Of a stretch of 58,156 nt of DNA, positions 19,495 through 29,066 are shown piece after piece; positions within the stretch are counted from its first letter, which is position 1; each line of letters starts with the position of its first letter. This DNA is from Massilia glaciei (GTDB lineage: Bacteria; Pseudomonadota; Gammaproteobacteria; Burkholderiales; Burkholderiaceae_D): assembly GCF_003011895.2 (NCBI RefSeq), contig NZ_PXWF02000322.1, forward strand, positions 1 to 58,156, written 5' to 3'. The position numbers and the translations under genes are program-made. Under the pieces are notes generated by a model. The model ran no database searches. It saw only the letters and a program-made list of their open reading frames with translations, and had not been told where the DNA came from.

Positions 19495-19989
19495 ATGAAC
19501 CACCATACCCACGCACCGCACGATAGCGCGCTCAAGCCCCGGCCGGCGGGCCGCGGCGAGGGGCAAGGATTGGGAATCGAAGATGTCACTGCATACGCCG
19601 GTGTCTCGGAAAGACTGGTGCGCCATTGCGAGGCGCGCGGCCTGATTCCGGGTGCGGGAGAAGGCGACGCTTGCCGGCGGCGCTACACGCACGAGGATGT
19701 CCACGTACTGCGTTTTGCCCGGCGCGCGCATGTGCTGGGCTTCGGCATGAAGGAGGTCGCGAGGATGCTTTTCCTGTGGCAAAACATGCGTCGCATGAGC
19801 CCGGAGATGAAGGGCATTGTCTTGTCTCAACGCAAAGAACTGGAATCACGCAACGAGGAGCTTCAGGCAATGGCGCACCTCCTGGAGCGCCTTGCGAACG
19901 CGTTTGCAGTTGTGCATCAGCCTGCATGCCCCATCCTGGAAGAGTTGCTGGCGCTTAGGGCGGGTAATGCGGTTTCAGAAAAACCGTAG
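19495..19989 (+). CDS. Second MerR-family regulator, CueR-like but lacking one metal-ligand cysteine
   Basis: This 164-residue protein has a ~26-residue His/Pro/Gly-rich N-terminal extension (MNHHTHAPHD) before the DNA-binding domain (GIEDVTAYAGVSERLVRHCE). A dimer helix and a C-terminal loop ending ACPILEELL follow. Aligned to the CueR at 17656, the second cysteine is C145, but the first ligand position is F137. It therefore cannot form the two-cysteine Cu(I) site. It may use other ligands such as the N-terminal histidines, sense something else, or act as a metal-blind competitor. It has a strong AGGAGGGAG site and follows the copper genes on the same strand. Confidence 0.85.
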   Translation: MNHHTHAPHDSALKPRPAGRGEGQGLGIEDVTAYAGVSERLVRHCEARGLIPGAGEGDACRRRYTHEDVHVLRFARRAHVLGFGMKEVARMLFLWQNMRRMSPEMKGIVLSQRKELESRNEELQAMAHLLERLANAFAVVHQPACPILEELLALRAGNAVSEKP

Positions 19990-20027
19990 CGTGAATCGGG
20001 ATGGGGAAAGCGGCGCGGCGAAGCCCG

Positions 20028-20882
20028 TCAGCCGATGAACGAATCGAATTGCATGTCGAACTCCTGCAGCGCCTTTTGCGCGTTCTGCATCTTCTTGCGG
20101 AAGTCCGGGCCGCGCTGCAGGGCCAGTCCGACGGCGAGCACATCGATCACGACTAGGTAGGCCAGGCGCGCCGAGATCGGCGTGTACGGGTCGGTGTTGA
20201 AGACCAGGTCGATCGGAATGAGCACCGTGGCCAGTTCGGCCAGCGGCGTGCCGGACGGGGCCAGCACGATCACGTCGGCGCCGCCGCGGCGCGCCAGCTT
20301 GACCGAGCGCACCAGCGCCGGGCTGTTGCCGCGCTGCGAGATGGCCACCAGCGCGTCGCCCGCGTGCAGCAGGGCGGCGGCGATGCTGTGGATGTTCGGG
20401 TCGGCGTAGGCGACCGTGGGCACGCCCGAGCGGAAGAACTTGTGCTGGGCGTCGGCGGCGACGATGCCCGAGGTGCCCTGGCCGTAGAACTCGATCTTGT
20501 TGGCGCGCGAGAGGATGTCGAGCGCGCGCTGGACCGCCTCGGGGTTGAGGTTGTTGCGCAGGTCGAGCAGGGTGTTGATCGAGCGGCTGCAGATCTTGTT
20601 GACGAGGTCGGCGGCGAGGTCGTCCTGCGCCGGCTGCTCGTTGGCGCCCGGCAGGGCCAGCGCGAGGCCCTGCGCGAGCTTGAGTTTGAACTCGTGCCAG
20701 CCGTCGTAGCCGAGGGTGCGGCAAAAGCGCACCACGGTCGGCTCCGACACCTGCGCGGCCTTGGCCAGCGCGGTGATGTTCTGGCTCACGGTGGCGCCGG
20801 GATGCTCAAGCACCGCCAGCGCGACCTTTTTCTCGGACTTCGAAAGCGAGTCGAGCTGGGTGCGGATCGAGTCTAATAACAC
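20028..20882 (-). CDS. hexR: HexR, RpiR-family repressor of glucose catabolism
   Basis: A 284-residue regulator with an N-terminal RpiR helix-turn-helix (AALAKAAQVSEPTVVRFCRTLGY starts near residue 37) and a C-terminal SIS sugar-isomerase domain (YGQGTSGIVAADAQHKFF; SQRGNSPALV). In betaproteobacteria and pseudomonads HexR represses zwf, edd and related genes and is released by 2-keto-3-deoxy-6-phosphogluconate, the intermediate made by Edd. It lies just downstream of zwf on the same strand. Matching boxes occur before zwf and in the pgi-edd gap. No clear box was seen immediately before hexR itself. Confidence 0.93.
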   Translation of the reverse strand: MLLDSIRTQLDSLSKSEKKVALAVLEHPGATVSQNITALAKAAQVSEPTVVRFCRTLGYDGWHEFKLKLAQGLALALPGANEQPAQDDLAADLVNKICSRSINTLLDLRNNLNPEAVQRALDILSRANKIEFYGQGTSGIVAADAQHKFFRSGVPTVAYADPNIHSIAAALLHAGDALVAISQRGNSPALVRSVKLARRGGADVIVLAPSGTPLAELATVLIPIDLVFNTDPYTPISARLAYLVVIDVLAVGLALQRGPDFRKKMQNAQKALQEFDMQFDSFIG

Positions 20883-20910
20883 TTGGTCATCCGGTTAAGG
20901 TGTAGCAGGG

Positions 20911-21131
20911 GGTGTAGCAGGGGTTGCGCGGTGCACCGCACCACGCCTGCGGAACGGTCTTGCCATGCATGGCAAGACTCCTTTTCCCTCCCAACCCAGT
21001 CCTCCGGGAGGGTGTGGCAGGAGTCTCGCCTGCGCAAGCTAAAGCCCCTTCGGGGAGCGGTGTAGCAGGGGTTTCGCGGTGCACCGCACCGCGCCTGCGG
21101 AACGGCATAGCCATGCAGGGCCATGCTCCTT
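20911..21131. repeat. Diverged ~70-bp direct repeat between hexR and zwf
   Basis: Positions 20911-20980 and 21061-21131 are close copies, each running from TGTAGCAGGGGTT to an end ...CTCCTT. Each contains a GGTGCACCGCACC block and a central dyad. The first dyad is a perfect 22-bp palindrome (20957-20978); the second is degraded. The 80 bases between hold further GGCAGGAGTCTCGCCTGCG-type fragments. The whole gap of 260 bp is thus made of repeat units and has no gene. Confidence 0.75.
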
Positions 21132-21142
21132 GCACTTCCAAA

Positions 21143-22609
21143 TTAGTCTTCAGGAAGTGCTTCTTCGCGCCATTGCAAGCCGTCGCGCCCGATCAGGGCG
21201 CTGGCCGCGGCCGGTCCCCAGGTGCCGGCCGTGTACGGGGTCGGCACGCTGTCTTCCTTCTCCCAGTGGTCGAGGATCGGCTCGACCCATTCCCACGCCG
21301 CCTCGAGCTCGTCGCCGCGCATGAACAGGGTCAGCTGGCCGCGCAGCACGTCGAGCAACAGGCGCTCGTAGGCGTCCATGCGCGGCGACTTGAACGATTC
21401 GCGGAAGTCGAGCTCGAGCTCGGCCTGCTTGAGGCGCATGCTGTCGCCGGGCGTCTTGGCCATCAGGTTCAGGCTCAGGCCCTCGTCGGGCTGGAGCCGG
21501 ATCACCAGGCTGTTGGGCTGGAAGCTGCTGGTCGGCTGGTTGAAGATCGAATGCGGGATCGGCTTGAAGCGCACCACGATCTCGGCCAGGCCGTCGGCCA
21601 TGCGTTTGCCGGTGCGCAGGTAGAACGGCACGCCGGCCCAGCGCCAGGTGTCGATCTCGGCCTTGATGGCGACGAAGGTCTCGGTGCGCGAGTGTTCGGG
21701 CGCGTCGGGCTCGTCGCGGTAGCTCGGCACCTGCTTGCCGTCGACGTGGCCGGCGCGGTACTGGCCGCGCACGATGTTCTGCGACAGCGTGGTCGGGGTG
21801 AAGCGCTTGAGCGAGCGCAGCACCTGGAGTTTCTCGTCGCGCACGGCGTCGGAGTTGATCGAGGTCGGCGGCTCCATGGCGACGATGCACAGCAGCTGCA
21901 GCAGGTGGTTCTGCAACATGTCGCGCAGCGCGCCCGAGTTGTCGTAGTAACCCATGCGGTTGCCGACGCCGAGCTTTTCGGCGATCGTGATCTGGACGTC
22001 GGAGATCCACTCGCGGCGCCACAGCGGCTCGAACAGGATGTTGCCAAAGCGCAGGGCCAGCAGGTTCTGCACGGTCTCCTTGCCGAGGTAGTGGTCGATC
22101 CGGTAGATCTGCGATTCGGCGAACACCTTGCCGACCTCGGCGTTGATCTGCTTGGCGCTGGCGAGGTCGCGGCCGAGCGGTTTCTCGAGCACCACGCGCG
22201 AGTTCGGCGTGGCCAGGCCGGCCTCCTTGAGGTTGTCGCAGATCTGCGCGAACAGGTGCGGCGGAGTGGCCAGGTAGTACACGCGCGTGAGCGCCGGATC
22301 GGGCCGCATGACGTCGACCAGGGTGCCGTAGGTCTTGGCGTCGGTGGCGTTGAGCGAGACGTAGACGATGCGCGCGATGAACTTGGCCCAGTGCGCCTCG
22401 GCCACCGACTTCACGTGCGGCTTCGAGGTGCTTTCGACGGTTTGCAGGAATTCCTCCTGCGACCATTCGTGGCGGCCCACGCAGATGATGCGCGAGCCCG
22501 GCGGCAGGTCCTTGGCGACGTCGCGCGCGTACATCGCGGGGAGCAGTTTGCGCATGGAGAGGTCCCCGCTGCCGCCAAACAAGACCAGGTCAAAATCGGT
22601 AAGAGCCAT
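21143..22609 (-). CDS. zwf: Glucose-6-phosphate 1-dehydrogenase
   Basis: A 488-residue enzyme that oxidises glucose-6-phosphate to 6-phosphogluconolactone with NAD(P)+. The coenzyme motif GGSGDLSMRKL (residues ~12-22) and the active-site motif RIDHYLGKETVQN are intact. The ATG at 22609 gives the usual MALTDFDLVLFG start; a start 15 bases upstream is less likely. It feeds the Entner-Doudoroff route (edd, eda) and the oxidative pentose phosphate route. HexR-like boxes lie 60-105 bases upstream. No pgl gene follows it. Confidence 0.97.
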   Translation of the reverse strand: MALTDFDLVLFGGSGDLSMRKLLPAMYARDVAKDLPPGSRIICVGRHEWSQEEFLQTVESTSKPHVKSVAEAHWAKFIARIVYVSLNATDAKTYGTLVDVMRPDPALTRVYYLATPPHLFAQICDNLKEAGLATPNSRVVLEKPLGRDLASAKQINAEVGKVFAESQIYRIDHYLGKETVQNLLALRFGNILFEPLWRREWISDVQITIAEKLGVGNRMGYYDNSGALRDMLQNHLLQLLCIVAMEPPTSINSDAVRDEKLQVLRSLKRFTPTTLSQNIVRGQYRAGHVDGKQVPSYRDEPDAPEHSRTETFVAIKAEIDTWRWAGVPFYLRTGKRMADGLAEIVVRFKPIPHSIFNQPTSSFQPNSLVIRLQPDEGLSLNLMAKTPGDSMRLKQAELELDFRESFKSPRMDAYERLLLDVLRGQLTLFMRGDELEAAWEWVEPILDHWEKEDSVPTPYTAGTWGPAAASALIGRDGLQWREEALPED

Positions 22610-22668
22610 AATATGTGATCGCAAAGAGTGAGAGGGTGCCGGAGCCGGTGCAGCGTGCGCTGCGCATA

Positions 22669-22714
22669 TGTAAATTTACTACACGAATATGCGCATTGCA
22701 AGAAATTTTACTAC
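22669..22714 (-). promoter_or_regulatory. Two HexR-like boxes upstream of zwf
   Basis: TGTAAATTTACTACA (22669-22683) is a near-palindrome and matches the known HexR pattern TGTAGTAAA-TTTACA on the other strand. A second, weaker box is GAAATTTTACTAC (22702-22714), whose complement is also found before edd. The rest of the 22610-22960 gap holds a small hairpin at 22893-22912 (GATGTG/CACATC) and no gene. Confidence 0.7.
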
Positions 22715-22960
22715 GTAACGCCCCCTTGGCTTCAATTGCCCCGGTATGGTGCCACATTCCGCGCTTGGGCGGCGGGAGACCGGGGTTCGAACGGCATTAG
22801 CAGGCTTCGCGCGTCCATGGGCAAGCTGAAACAGATGATTACAAACGATGTGTTTTGCACACCGCAAAGCGCGTATATTACCCGCACGAAACGATGTGAA
22901 ACAACCCACATCATTTTATCCGGCATAACAATCTCGAAAAATCTTTCCCAAGGACTCACC

Positions 22961-23698
22961 ATGAAACTGGCCGTACTGATCGCCCTCTTGTTTGCCAACT
23001 CAGCCTACGCGAACGGCTTCGACGACCTCAAGGCCGCGCTCGCGAAGATGCAAGGCCAGTCGACCTTGCGCGGCACCTACGAACTGAAGGAAAAAAAGAC
23101 CGACAACGACAAGAAGACCGGGCCCGAGACGGTGAGCGCGTCGATGTACGTCGAGGACAGCCCCGAGGGTTTGCAGATGCGCTGGGACCGCGCCTTGCTC
23201 AAGCGCGCGGCCGACGAAAGCAAGGGCGGGGTGTCGATCACGAAGGTGCTGCCGCTCAATGTCCTGATCCGTTCGGTGAGCGCCACCCGGATGGCCGGCA
23301 CCGTCAACTACGCGCCGGCGTTCCTGCAGACGCTGGCGATGGCGCAGCTCAAATCGGAGCGCGTCGAGGCCTGGCAGGGCAAGCCGGCGCGGCTGATTGA
23401 ACTGGTGATCAACGAGCCGGACGCCGAGGACGCCAAGTTGAGCGTCAAGGAAAACGCGCGCCTGGCCCGGGTGTGGATCGGCACCGACGGCGCCCCGCTG
23501 GCGGCGAGCATGACGCGCAAGTTCAAGGCCAAGGCGCTCGTGTTCATGACGATCGAGGGGAGCAACAAGGAAGACTATGTGTTCTCGGTCATGGGGAACC
23601 GGCTGGTGGTGCTCAAGCGCGAGGAAATCGGCACGAACAAGGGGCCGGGCAGCGACATCGACTTCCACAACGTGTCGACCTTCACGCCCAAGGCTTGA
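22961..23698 (+). CDS. Secreted protein of unknown function
   Basis: The 245-residue protein has a short signal peptide (MKLAVLIALLFANSAYA) and a charged, mainly beta-predicted mature part with a KEKKTDNDKK loop. I do not recognise a family. It has no transmembrane segment or lipobox after the signal, so it is probably periplasmic. The ATG at 22961 follows an AAGGA site; the longer frame upstream lacks protein character. It diverges from zwf but nothing links it to sugar metabolism. Confidence 0.8.
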   Translation: MKLAVLIALLFANSAYANGFDDLKAALAKMQGQSTLRGTYELKEKKTDNDKKTGPETVSASMYVEDSPEGLQMRWDRALLKRAADESKGGVSITKVLPLNVLIRSVSATRMAGTVNYAPAFLQTLAMAQLKSERVEAWQGKPARLIELVINEPDAEDAKLSVKENARLARVWIGTDGAPLAASMTRKFKAKALVFMTIEGSNKEDYVFSVMGNRLVVLKREEIGTNKGPGSDIDFHNVSTFTPKA

Positions 23699-24245
23699 AA
23701 CCGTCACGTTAAGCTGGGCGAGGTCGGGCATGTCACTGTCCTGGGCGCGGCAACGCCCGCAAGGTGCCACCGTTTCCGTTCTGGGTGTAAAGGCGGCTGG
23801 CCGTTTCAAAGACCCCGGGATTCGGCGCAGCATTGGCCGGCGGGGCTTGTAGATCGGCGCCGTTCAATACGATGTTGTTCAAGCCAAACAGTTCGAAATG
23901 TTCCGCTATCGGGGTCAGACCCCGATAGTGGAACGTTTTTGGAGTCGATCGCAGGCCGGCACCGGCCGTTTTTATGCAGGGGGGCTTGCGGCGCGCTGCC
24001 GCGCAAGCGGGGGGGGGCGATACGCCGGTTGGCGCTGGGCAGCCGGGACAGGGACGCTTTTGCGGCGCCTCCGCCCGATTCCATTCCCGCCATAAGCCAG
24101 GCTTAATGAAGCTGCCCCACTATGGTTATGCTTCGCGCTGCATGTTCCAACGGCCGGGCGCGCGCCGGGGAGGCGGCGCCCTATTGCGCCCATGGTAAAT
24201 TGTCGGCCATCGAATTCGACCAAGCACTTAAATCAAAGGTAAAGC
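23699..24245. other. Long intergenic region with one strong hairpin
   Basis: No gene was recognised. At 23900-23934 a 15-bp stem (GTTCCGCTATCGGGG paired with CCCCGATAGTGGAAC, one G-T pair) with a 5-base loop is followed by GTTTTT, so it can act as a plus-strand terminator although it is 200 bases after the preceding gene. Similar CTATCGGGGT-type palindromes are dispersed in related genomes, as I recall. The promoter of dsbA must lie in the last ~150 bases. Confidence 0.6.
23900..23940 (+). terminator. Hairpin with T-run after the secreted-protein gene
   Basis: The stem is 23900-23914 with 23920-23934, loop TCAGA, then GTTTTT. It is positioned to end the 22961-23698 transcript, though unusually far from the stop codon. 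Confidence 0.6.
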
Positions 24246-24926
24246 ATGCGCTTCTTAAAACGGATAATGGTCGTTGCCTCCCTGAGCCTGCTGGCGGGGA
24301 GCGCCGCGGCCTCGCCGACGGCCCCGCGCAGCGGGGCCGAATACACCACGCTGGCCAAGCCGCAAGCGACCGATTCCGGCAAAAAGGTCGAGGTCATCGA
24401 GTTCTTCGGCTATTTTTGCCACCACTGCTATGCGATCGATCCGGCGCTCAACAAATGGGTGGCCGCGCAGGGCGACAAGATCGCTTTCAAGCGGGTGCAT
24501 GTCCTGTTCGACCCGCGCATGGCCTCGATGCAGCGCGCGTATGTCACGCTCGACATGATGAAGAATGCCGAGGCCGTGCATGGCAAGATATTCGAAGGCA
24601 TGCACAAGTTTAAATTGCGCCTCGATAAGCCGGACTTGATGACGCTGTTTTTGACCAAGGTCGGCATCGACCAGAAAAAGTATCTCGACATGTACAAGTC
24701 GTTTTCGGTGCAGACGCGCATGCGCCGCAACGAGCAGCTGTTGAACGCCTATGCCATCGAGAGCGTGCCGCAGATCGTGGTCGACGGCCGCTATGTGACC
24801 TCGCCCGACCATCTGCGCAAGAGCCTCGGCGGCAAGCCCGGCACCGAGGAGCTGCACGCGGCGACCATGCAGGTGCTCGATGCGCTCGTGGCCAAGGCGG
24901 CCAAGGCGCGCGCCGGCGCCAAATAG
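24246..24926 (+). CDS. dsbA: Periplasmic thiol:disulfide oxidoreductase DsbA
   Basis: A 226-residue protein with a signal peptide (cleavage near GSAAAS) and a thioredoxin fold interrupted by a helical insert. The active site is C-H-H-C in EFFGYFCHHCYAIDP, and the cis-proline loop SVPQIVVDGRY is present, so it should be an active disulfide donor to exported proteins. It is oxidised by DsbB, not seen here. The ATG at 24246 follows AAAGG. The C-terminus ends in an Ala/Lys-rich helix. Confidence 0.95.
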   Translation: MRFLKRIMVVASLSLLAGSAAASPTAPRSGAEYTTLAKPQATDSGKKVEVIEFFGYFCHHCYAIDPALNKWVAAQGDKIAFKRVHVLFDPRMASMQRAYVTLDMMKNAEAVHGKIFEGMHKFKLRLDKPDLMTLFLTKVGIDQKKYLDMYKSFSVQTRMRRNEQLLNAYAIESVPQIVVDGRYVTSPDHLRKSLGGKPGTEELHAATMQVLDALVAKAAKARAGAK

Positions 24927-24973
24927 GCCGCGCCAAATATGCCGGCGCCAAATAAGCCGGCGCCAATTGAAAG

Positions 24974-24997
24974 CGCGGGCCGCGGCCTCGGCCCGCG
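24974..24997. terminator. GC-rich hairpin between dsbA and a convergent lipoprotein gene
   Basis: CGCGGGCC (24974-24981) pairs with GGCCCGCG (24990-24997) around an 8-base loop. It lies in the 86-base gap between convergent genes. The T-run is poor on both sides, so termination is only inferred. Just before it, a GCCGGCGCCAAATA-like unit is repeated (24934-24966). Confidence 0.4.
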
Positions 24998-25012
24998 TCG
25001 TTCGTCAGGCGC

Positions 25013-26281
25013 CTATTGCTTGACGAAGTTGTGGCACATCACCGAGACCGGCGGCGGACCGGCCTTGATCACGAACGCGACATCGAGCGCGCCCGCCTTG
25101 AAGTTCACGGTGACGATCCTGGCCGTTGGCAGACTCTGGTCCGAGGTCGCCGCGTACGAGGTGCCGCTGGCGCTCACCTGGTAGGCGTCCGGGCTGACAC
25201 CGCTGTAATGGGCCGACACCGTGGTGTTGTCGTAGGTCATCGTGAAGACGCCGTTTGTTTCAAGCGTGACCCGGCAGTTGCCGTTGCCGGTGAGCGTGCC
25301 GCCGACCCAGACCCCGGTCGGTGGCATGTTGACCGGCGGCGTGTCAGGGACCGGTTCGGTGCCCGTGCCAGGCGCCGGCGCCGGCGGCACCACGGGCGCG
25401 CCCGACCACGCCACGCCAAAGTTGTTGGCGCTCAAAAAGCTCAGCAGGTTGGCGTTGTTGGCGCCCAGCGCCTGCGTCGCGGCCAGCCAGGCGCTGCCGA
25501 AGGTGGCGCCGACGTAGGGCAGGTTGCTCAGCGAATCGGCGCCCTGTTTTCCGTCGAGCACGCCGTCGGCCATGTCCCTGGTCATGGCCTCGAGCATCGC
25601 CAGCGCGGGCGCGCCGATGCTGGCGTTTTGCGTCAGCGCCAGTTTGGCCAGCGCCGCCAGGCGCAGGGCGTATTGGCCCGCGGGCGTGTTCTGGAGCGCG
25701 GCCACATCGGCGGCGCTGCCGGCGAGGGACGGCGCCGTCGAAATGTCGGGCACGCTGAAGGCGGCCGCGATGGCGCCGTTGGCGGCGGCGATGTTGGCCG
25801 CCGTCAGGCCGCCCGTCAGCGCGTTCGCGCGCGCCACGGCCATGGTGGTGAACGCGGTGACGGCGACATTGCTGTTGGCCGCCGAGGCCACCACGGCGGT
25901 GCGCAGAATGCGATCCGGGCCGAACGGCAGGTAGGTGTTGGTCGCCTCGTCGTAATAGGTCGCGTTGGCGCCGCCGAGCACCTCGACCAGCAGCGGTCCC
26001 GAACTTTGCGGCACGTTGGCGAACGTCACCGTGCCGGTGCTGCCGGTGTTGAGCGTCCCGATCACGGTCCCGTTGGCCAGTTTCAACTGCACCACGGCGT
26101 TCAGGACCTTGCCCAGCGACGGCGTGAAGGTCATCGAAAAGGCCGGCGGCGGAGGCGGTGCCGGCAGTGCCGGCGGCGCCGCCGCGGGCGCCCCGGCGTC
26201 GCCTCCGCCGCAGCCGGCAAGGCTTGCGCCGAGTACGACGGCGAGCAACAGCGTCGCTTGCGAGGTTTTTTTACATGGCAA
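25013..26281 (-). CDS. Lipoprotein of unknown function
   Basis: The 422-residue protein has a lipobox (LGASLAGC) followed by Gly and Ala/Pro-rich linkers, so it is anchored in a membrane from the periplasmic side. A beta-rich domain follows (LKLANGTVIGTL, STGTVTFANVP), like those in surface 'carboxypeptidase-regulatory'-type lipoproteins. Then come a long Ala-rich helical region, a second Pro-rich linker (residues ~305-325) and a C-terminal beta domain with two cysteines (NCRVTLETNG; VSVMCHNFVKQ). No function is recognised. Confidence 0.8.
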   Translation of the reverse strand: MPCKKTSQATLLLAVVLGASLAGCGGGDAGAPAAAPPALPAPPPPPAFSMTFTPSLGKVLNAVVQLKLANGTVIGTLNTGSTGTVTFANVPQSSGPLLVEVLGGANATYYDEATNTYLPFGPDRILRTAVVASAANSNVAVTAFTTMAVARANALTGGLTAANIAAANGAIAAAFSVPDISTAPSLAGSAADVAALQNTPAGQYALRLAALAKLALTQNASIGAPALAMLEAMTRDMADGVLDGKQGADSLSNLPYVGATFGSAWLAATQALGANNANLLSFLSANNFGVAWSGAPVVPPAPAPGTGTEPVPDTPPVNMPPTGVWVGGTLTGNGNCRVTLETNGVFTMTYDNTTVSAHYSGVSPDAYQVSASGTSYAATSDQSLPTARIVTVNFKAGALDVAFVIKAGPPPVSVMCHNFVKQ

Positions 26282-26399
26282 ATTCCTTGTTTTTGGTGGG
26301 TTGAATTGTTATCCAGCGGCTTTTGCGGCCGTCACCAAGTAATGCGGGAATTTGCCGTGATTTGGCTCACGCGGCCGGAAATAATTTCGTGGCCCGCGC

Positions 26400-27305
26400 T
26401 CAGGGCCGGTATTGCGGCTCGGGGCGTCCGGCCACGTCGACCCGCAGCGACAGCACGCAGCCGGTCAGCGGGTATCGCGCCTTCTCGGCGTCGGAGCGGT
26501 TGTGGCTCGCGCTCGTGATGTACAGCGTGCGCAGGTCGGCGCCGCCGAAGGCGAGCATGGTCGGGCAGCGCAGCGGCAGCGCCACTTCGAGCAGCAACCG
26601 GCCGCCGGGGGAAAAGCGCAGCAGGCGCCCGCCTTCGAACATCGCGCACCAGTAGGCGCCTTCGCTGTCGACCGCCGCGCCGTCCGGGCGCCCGCCGTAA
26701 TCGCCGGCCGCCTTGTCGGTCGAAAACTGCTGGAAGCGCTCGGGCGCGCCCACGGTGCCGGTGCCGAGGTCGAACGCATGGCGGTCGATGCGGTGGGTGG
26801 CGGTGTCGGCGTGGTACATCACGGTCTGGTCCGGGCTGAAACCGAGGCCGTTCGAATTGGTCATCCCGCCGCTCCACGCCAGCCTGAGCTGCCCGCGCTC
26901 GAGGCAGAACATTTGCGCGGCCTGCTTGTCGCGCGGCTCGTAGATGGTGCCGATCCAGAAGCGGCCGGCGGCGTCGGTGCGGCCGTCGTTGAAGCGCGCG
27001 GTCGCGGTGTCGTACGGGGCCGGCGCGATCTCGGTGACGCTGCCGGTGACGCTGCCGTCGCCGGTGTCGAGGTGGACCAGCCCGGCGCGCGTGGCGACGA
27101 CCAGGCCGCCGCCGGCGTGCATGGCCAGCGCCGACGGTTCGCTCGCCATGCGCCAGGCGCGGTGCGCGCCGCTGGCCGGGTGCAGCCGGTGCACGCTCAA
27201 GCCGTCGATGTCGACCCAGTACAGGCAGGCCTCGGCCGGATGCCAGAGCGGGCACTCGCCGACCGCCATCGGGGCGGCGTGGACGACCTGGATGTCGTCG
27301 CTCAT
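26400..27305 (-). CDS. SMP-30/gluconolactonase family lactonase
   Basis: A 301-residue six-bladed propeller of the SMP-30/regucalcin family. Its metal-site motifs are seen: GECPLW (E near residue 17), [27 protein letters not shown] and [14 protein letters not shown]. The family hydrolyses sugar lactones with a divalent metal ion. The ATG overlaps the pgi stop by 4 bases, so the two are translated together. With zwf, edd and eda nearby and no pgl in view, it may open gluconolactone or 6-phosphogluconolactone; this substrate is inferred, not shown. Confidence 0.88.
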   Translation of the reverse strand: MSDDIQVVHAAPMAVGECPLWHPAEACLYWVDIDGLSVHRLHPASGAHRAWRMASEPSALAMHAGGGLVVATRAGLVHLDTGDGSVTGSVTEIAPAPYDTATARFNDGRTDAAGRFWIGTIYEPRDKQAAQMFCLERGQLRLAWSGGMTNSNGLGFSPDQTVMYHADTATHRIDRHAFDLGTGTVGAPERFQQFSTDKAAGDYGGRPDGAAVDSEGAYWCAMFEGGRLLRFSPGGRLLLEVALPLRCPTMLAFGGADLRTLYITSASHNRSDAEKARYPLTGCVLSLRVDVAGRPEPQYRP

Positions 27306-28945
27306 ACGGCCGCCTTGGCCATGGCGATCAGGCCGTTGGTCGAGCTGTCGTGCTGCTCGGGCGTGGCCGCGCCGGTCAGCTCGGCCTCGATTTTTTTGGC
27401 CAGCACCTTGCCCAGTTCGACGCCCCACTGGTCGAAGCTGTTGACGTCCCAGATCACGCCCTGCACGAACGTCTTGTGCTCGTAGAGCGCGATCAGCGCG
27501 CCCAGCGTGGACGGGGTCAGGTATTCCATGAGGATGGTGTTGCTGGGGCGGTTGCCGGGGAAGGTCTTGTGGGGCGCGAGGCGCTCGACCTCGGCCAGCG
27601 ACAGGCCCTGCGCCTGCAGGTCGGCGCGCACCTCGTCGGTGGTCTTGCCGCGCATGAAAGCCTCGGACTGGGCGAAGCAGTTCGCCAGCAGCGCCGCGTG
27701 GTGTTTGGCCAGCTCGTGGGCCGGGCGCAGGCTGGCGATGAAGTCGATCGGGGTCAGGTCGGTGCCCTGGTGCAGCAGCTGGAAGTAGGCGTGCTGGCCG
27801 TTGGTGCCGCAGTCGCCCCAGACCACGGGGCAGGTCGGGCCGTCGACCGGCAGGCCGCCCTTGGTCACGCGCTTGCCGTTGCTTTCCATGTCGAGCTGCT
27901 GGAGGTAGGCCGGGAAGCGGTTCAGGTCCTGGTGGTAGGGCGCGATCGAGAGCGACGCGCAGCCCAGGAACTGGCGGTTCCAGAAACCCACCAGGGCCAG
28001 CAGCACCGGCATGTTGGCCTCGAGCGGCGCCTCTTTGAAGTGCAGGTCCATCGCGTGCGCGCCGGCCAGGAAATCGGCGAAGTGGGCGTAGCCGACGCAC
28101 AGCGCGATCGGCAGGCCGATCGCCGACCAGACCGAATAGCGCCCGCCGACCCAGTCCCAGAACGGGAACATATTGGCCGGATCGATGCCAAACTGCGTGA
28201 TGGCATCGACGTTGGTCGACACCGCCACAAAGTGGCGCGCCAAGTGCGCGGGGGGCACGTGCGCCAAAAACCAGGCGCGCGCGGTGGCCGCGTTGAGCAT
28301 GGTCTCGCCCGTGGTGAAGGTCTTGGAGGCGATGATGAACAAGGTCGTCTCGGGGTTGACCACCGACAGCGCGGCGTCCATGTCGTGGCCGTCGACGTTG
28401 GAGACGAAGTGCATCGCGATGCGCGGGTGCGAGTACTGGCGCAGCGCCAGGCAGACCATTTTGGGGCCGAGGTCGGAGCCGCCGATGCCGATGTTGACGA
28501 TGTCGGTGATCGGCTTGCCGCTGTGGCCGAGCCAGGCGCCGCTGCGCACCGCGTCGCTGAAGGCGCGCACGCGCTCGAGCACCGCGTGGACGTCGGCCGC
28601 GACGTCCTGGCCGTCGACCTCGAGCGCGCATTCACGCGGCGCGCGCAGTGCCGTGTGCAGCACGGCGCGCCCCTCGGTGAGGTTGATCTTGTCGCCGGCG
28701 AACATGGCCTCGCGCTGCGCCTCGACGCCGCGCTCGCGCGCCAGGTCGGCCAGCAGTTCGAGCGTGCGCGCGTCGAGCCGGTTCTTGGAGTAGTCGAGGA
28801 ACAAACCGGCCGCCTCGAGCGACATGGTCGAAAAGCGTTGCGGGTCGGCCCCGAACAGGCCGCGCATCTGCCAGTCTTCGGCGTCAATGGCGTGCGTTTC
28901 GAGGGCTTGGAAGGCGGCGGTGGCGGTGAGGGCAGGCTGGCGCAT
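27302..28945 (-). CDS. pgi: Glucose-6-phosphate isomerase
   Basis: A 547-residue enzyme interconverting glucose-6-phosphate and fructose-6-phosphate. The family signatures are present: [41 protein letters not shown], and [15 protein letters not shown] near the C-terminus. The ATG at 28945 ([12 protein letters not shown]) gives the usual length; the open frame further upstream is not conserved. It is transcribed away from edd, with HexR-like boxes in the shared gap, and is followed by an overlapping lactonase gene. Confidence 0.97.
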   Translation of the reverse strand: MRQPALTATAAFQALETHAIDAEDWQMRGLFGADPQRFSTMSLEAAGLFLDYSKNRLDARTLELLADLARERGVEAQREAMFAGDKINLTEGRAVLHTALRAPRECALEVDGQDVAADVHAVLERVRAFSDAVRSGAWLGHSGKPITDIVNIGIGGSDLGPKMVCLALRQYSHPRIAMHFVSNVDGHDMDAALSVVNPETTLFIIASKTFTTGETMLNAATARAWFLAHVPPAHLARHFVAVSTNVDAITQFGIDPANMFPFWDWVGGRYSVWSAIGLPIALCVGYAHFADFLAGAHAMDLHFKEAPLEANMPVLLALVGFWNRQFLGCASLSIAPYHQDLNRFPAYLQQLDMESNGKRVTKGGLPVDGPTCPVVWGDCGTNGQHAYFQLLHQGTDLTPIDFIASLRPAHELAKHHAALLANCFAQSEAFMRGKTTDEVRADLQAQGLSLAEVERLAPHKTFPGNRPSNTILMEYLTPSTLGALIALYEHKTFVQGVIWDVNSFDQWGVELGKVLAKKIEAELTGAATPEQHDSSTNGLIAMAKAAV

Positions 28946-29066
28946 GATGGGTCGGCTTGGCGTAATGGGGCGGTTGAAAGGGGTCGCTGCTTTTGTCCCG
29001 GGCAAGGCCGGGGCGGGGCGCGCGGGCGCCTCCAGCGACAGATTATCGAATGATACAGGAAAGTCG

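Noticed and set aside
26400-28631. A 743-codon frame joining the lactonase to upstream sequence
   Set aside because: The part before 27305 is the pgi gene read out of frame; the ATG overlapping the pgi stop is the natural start.
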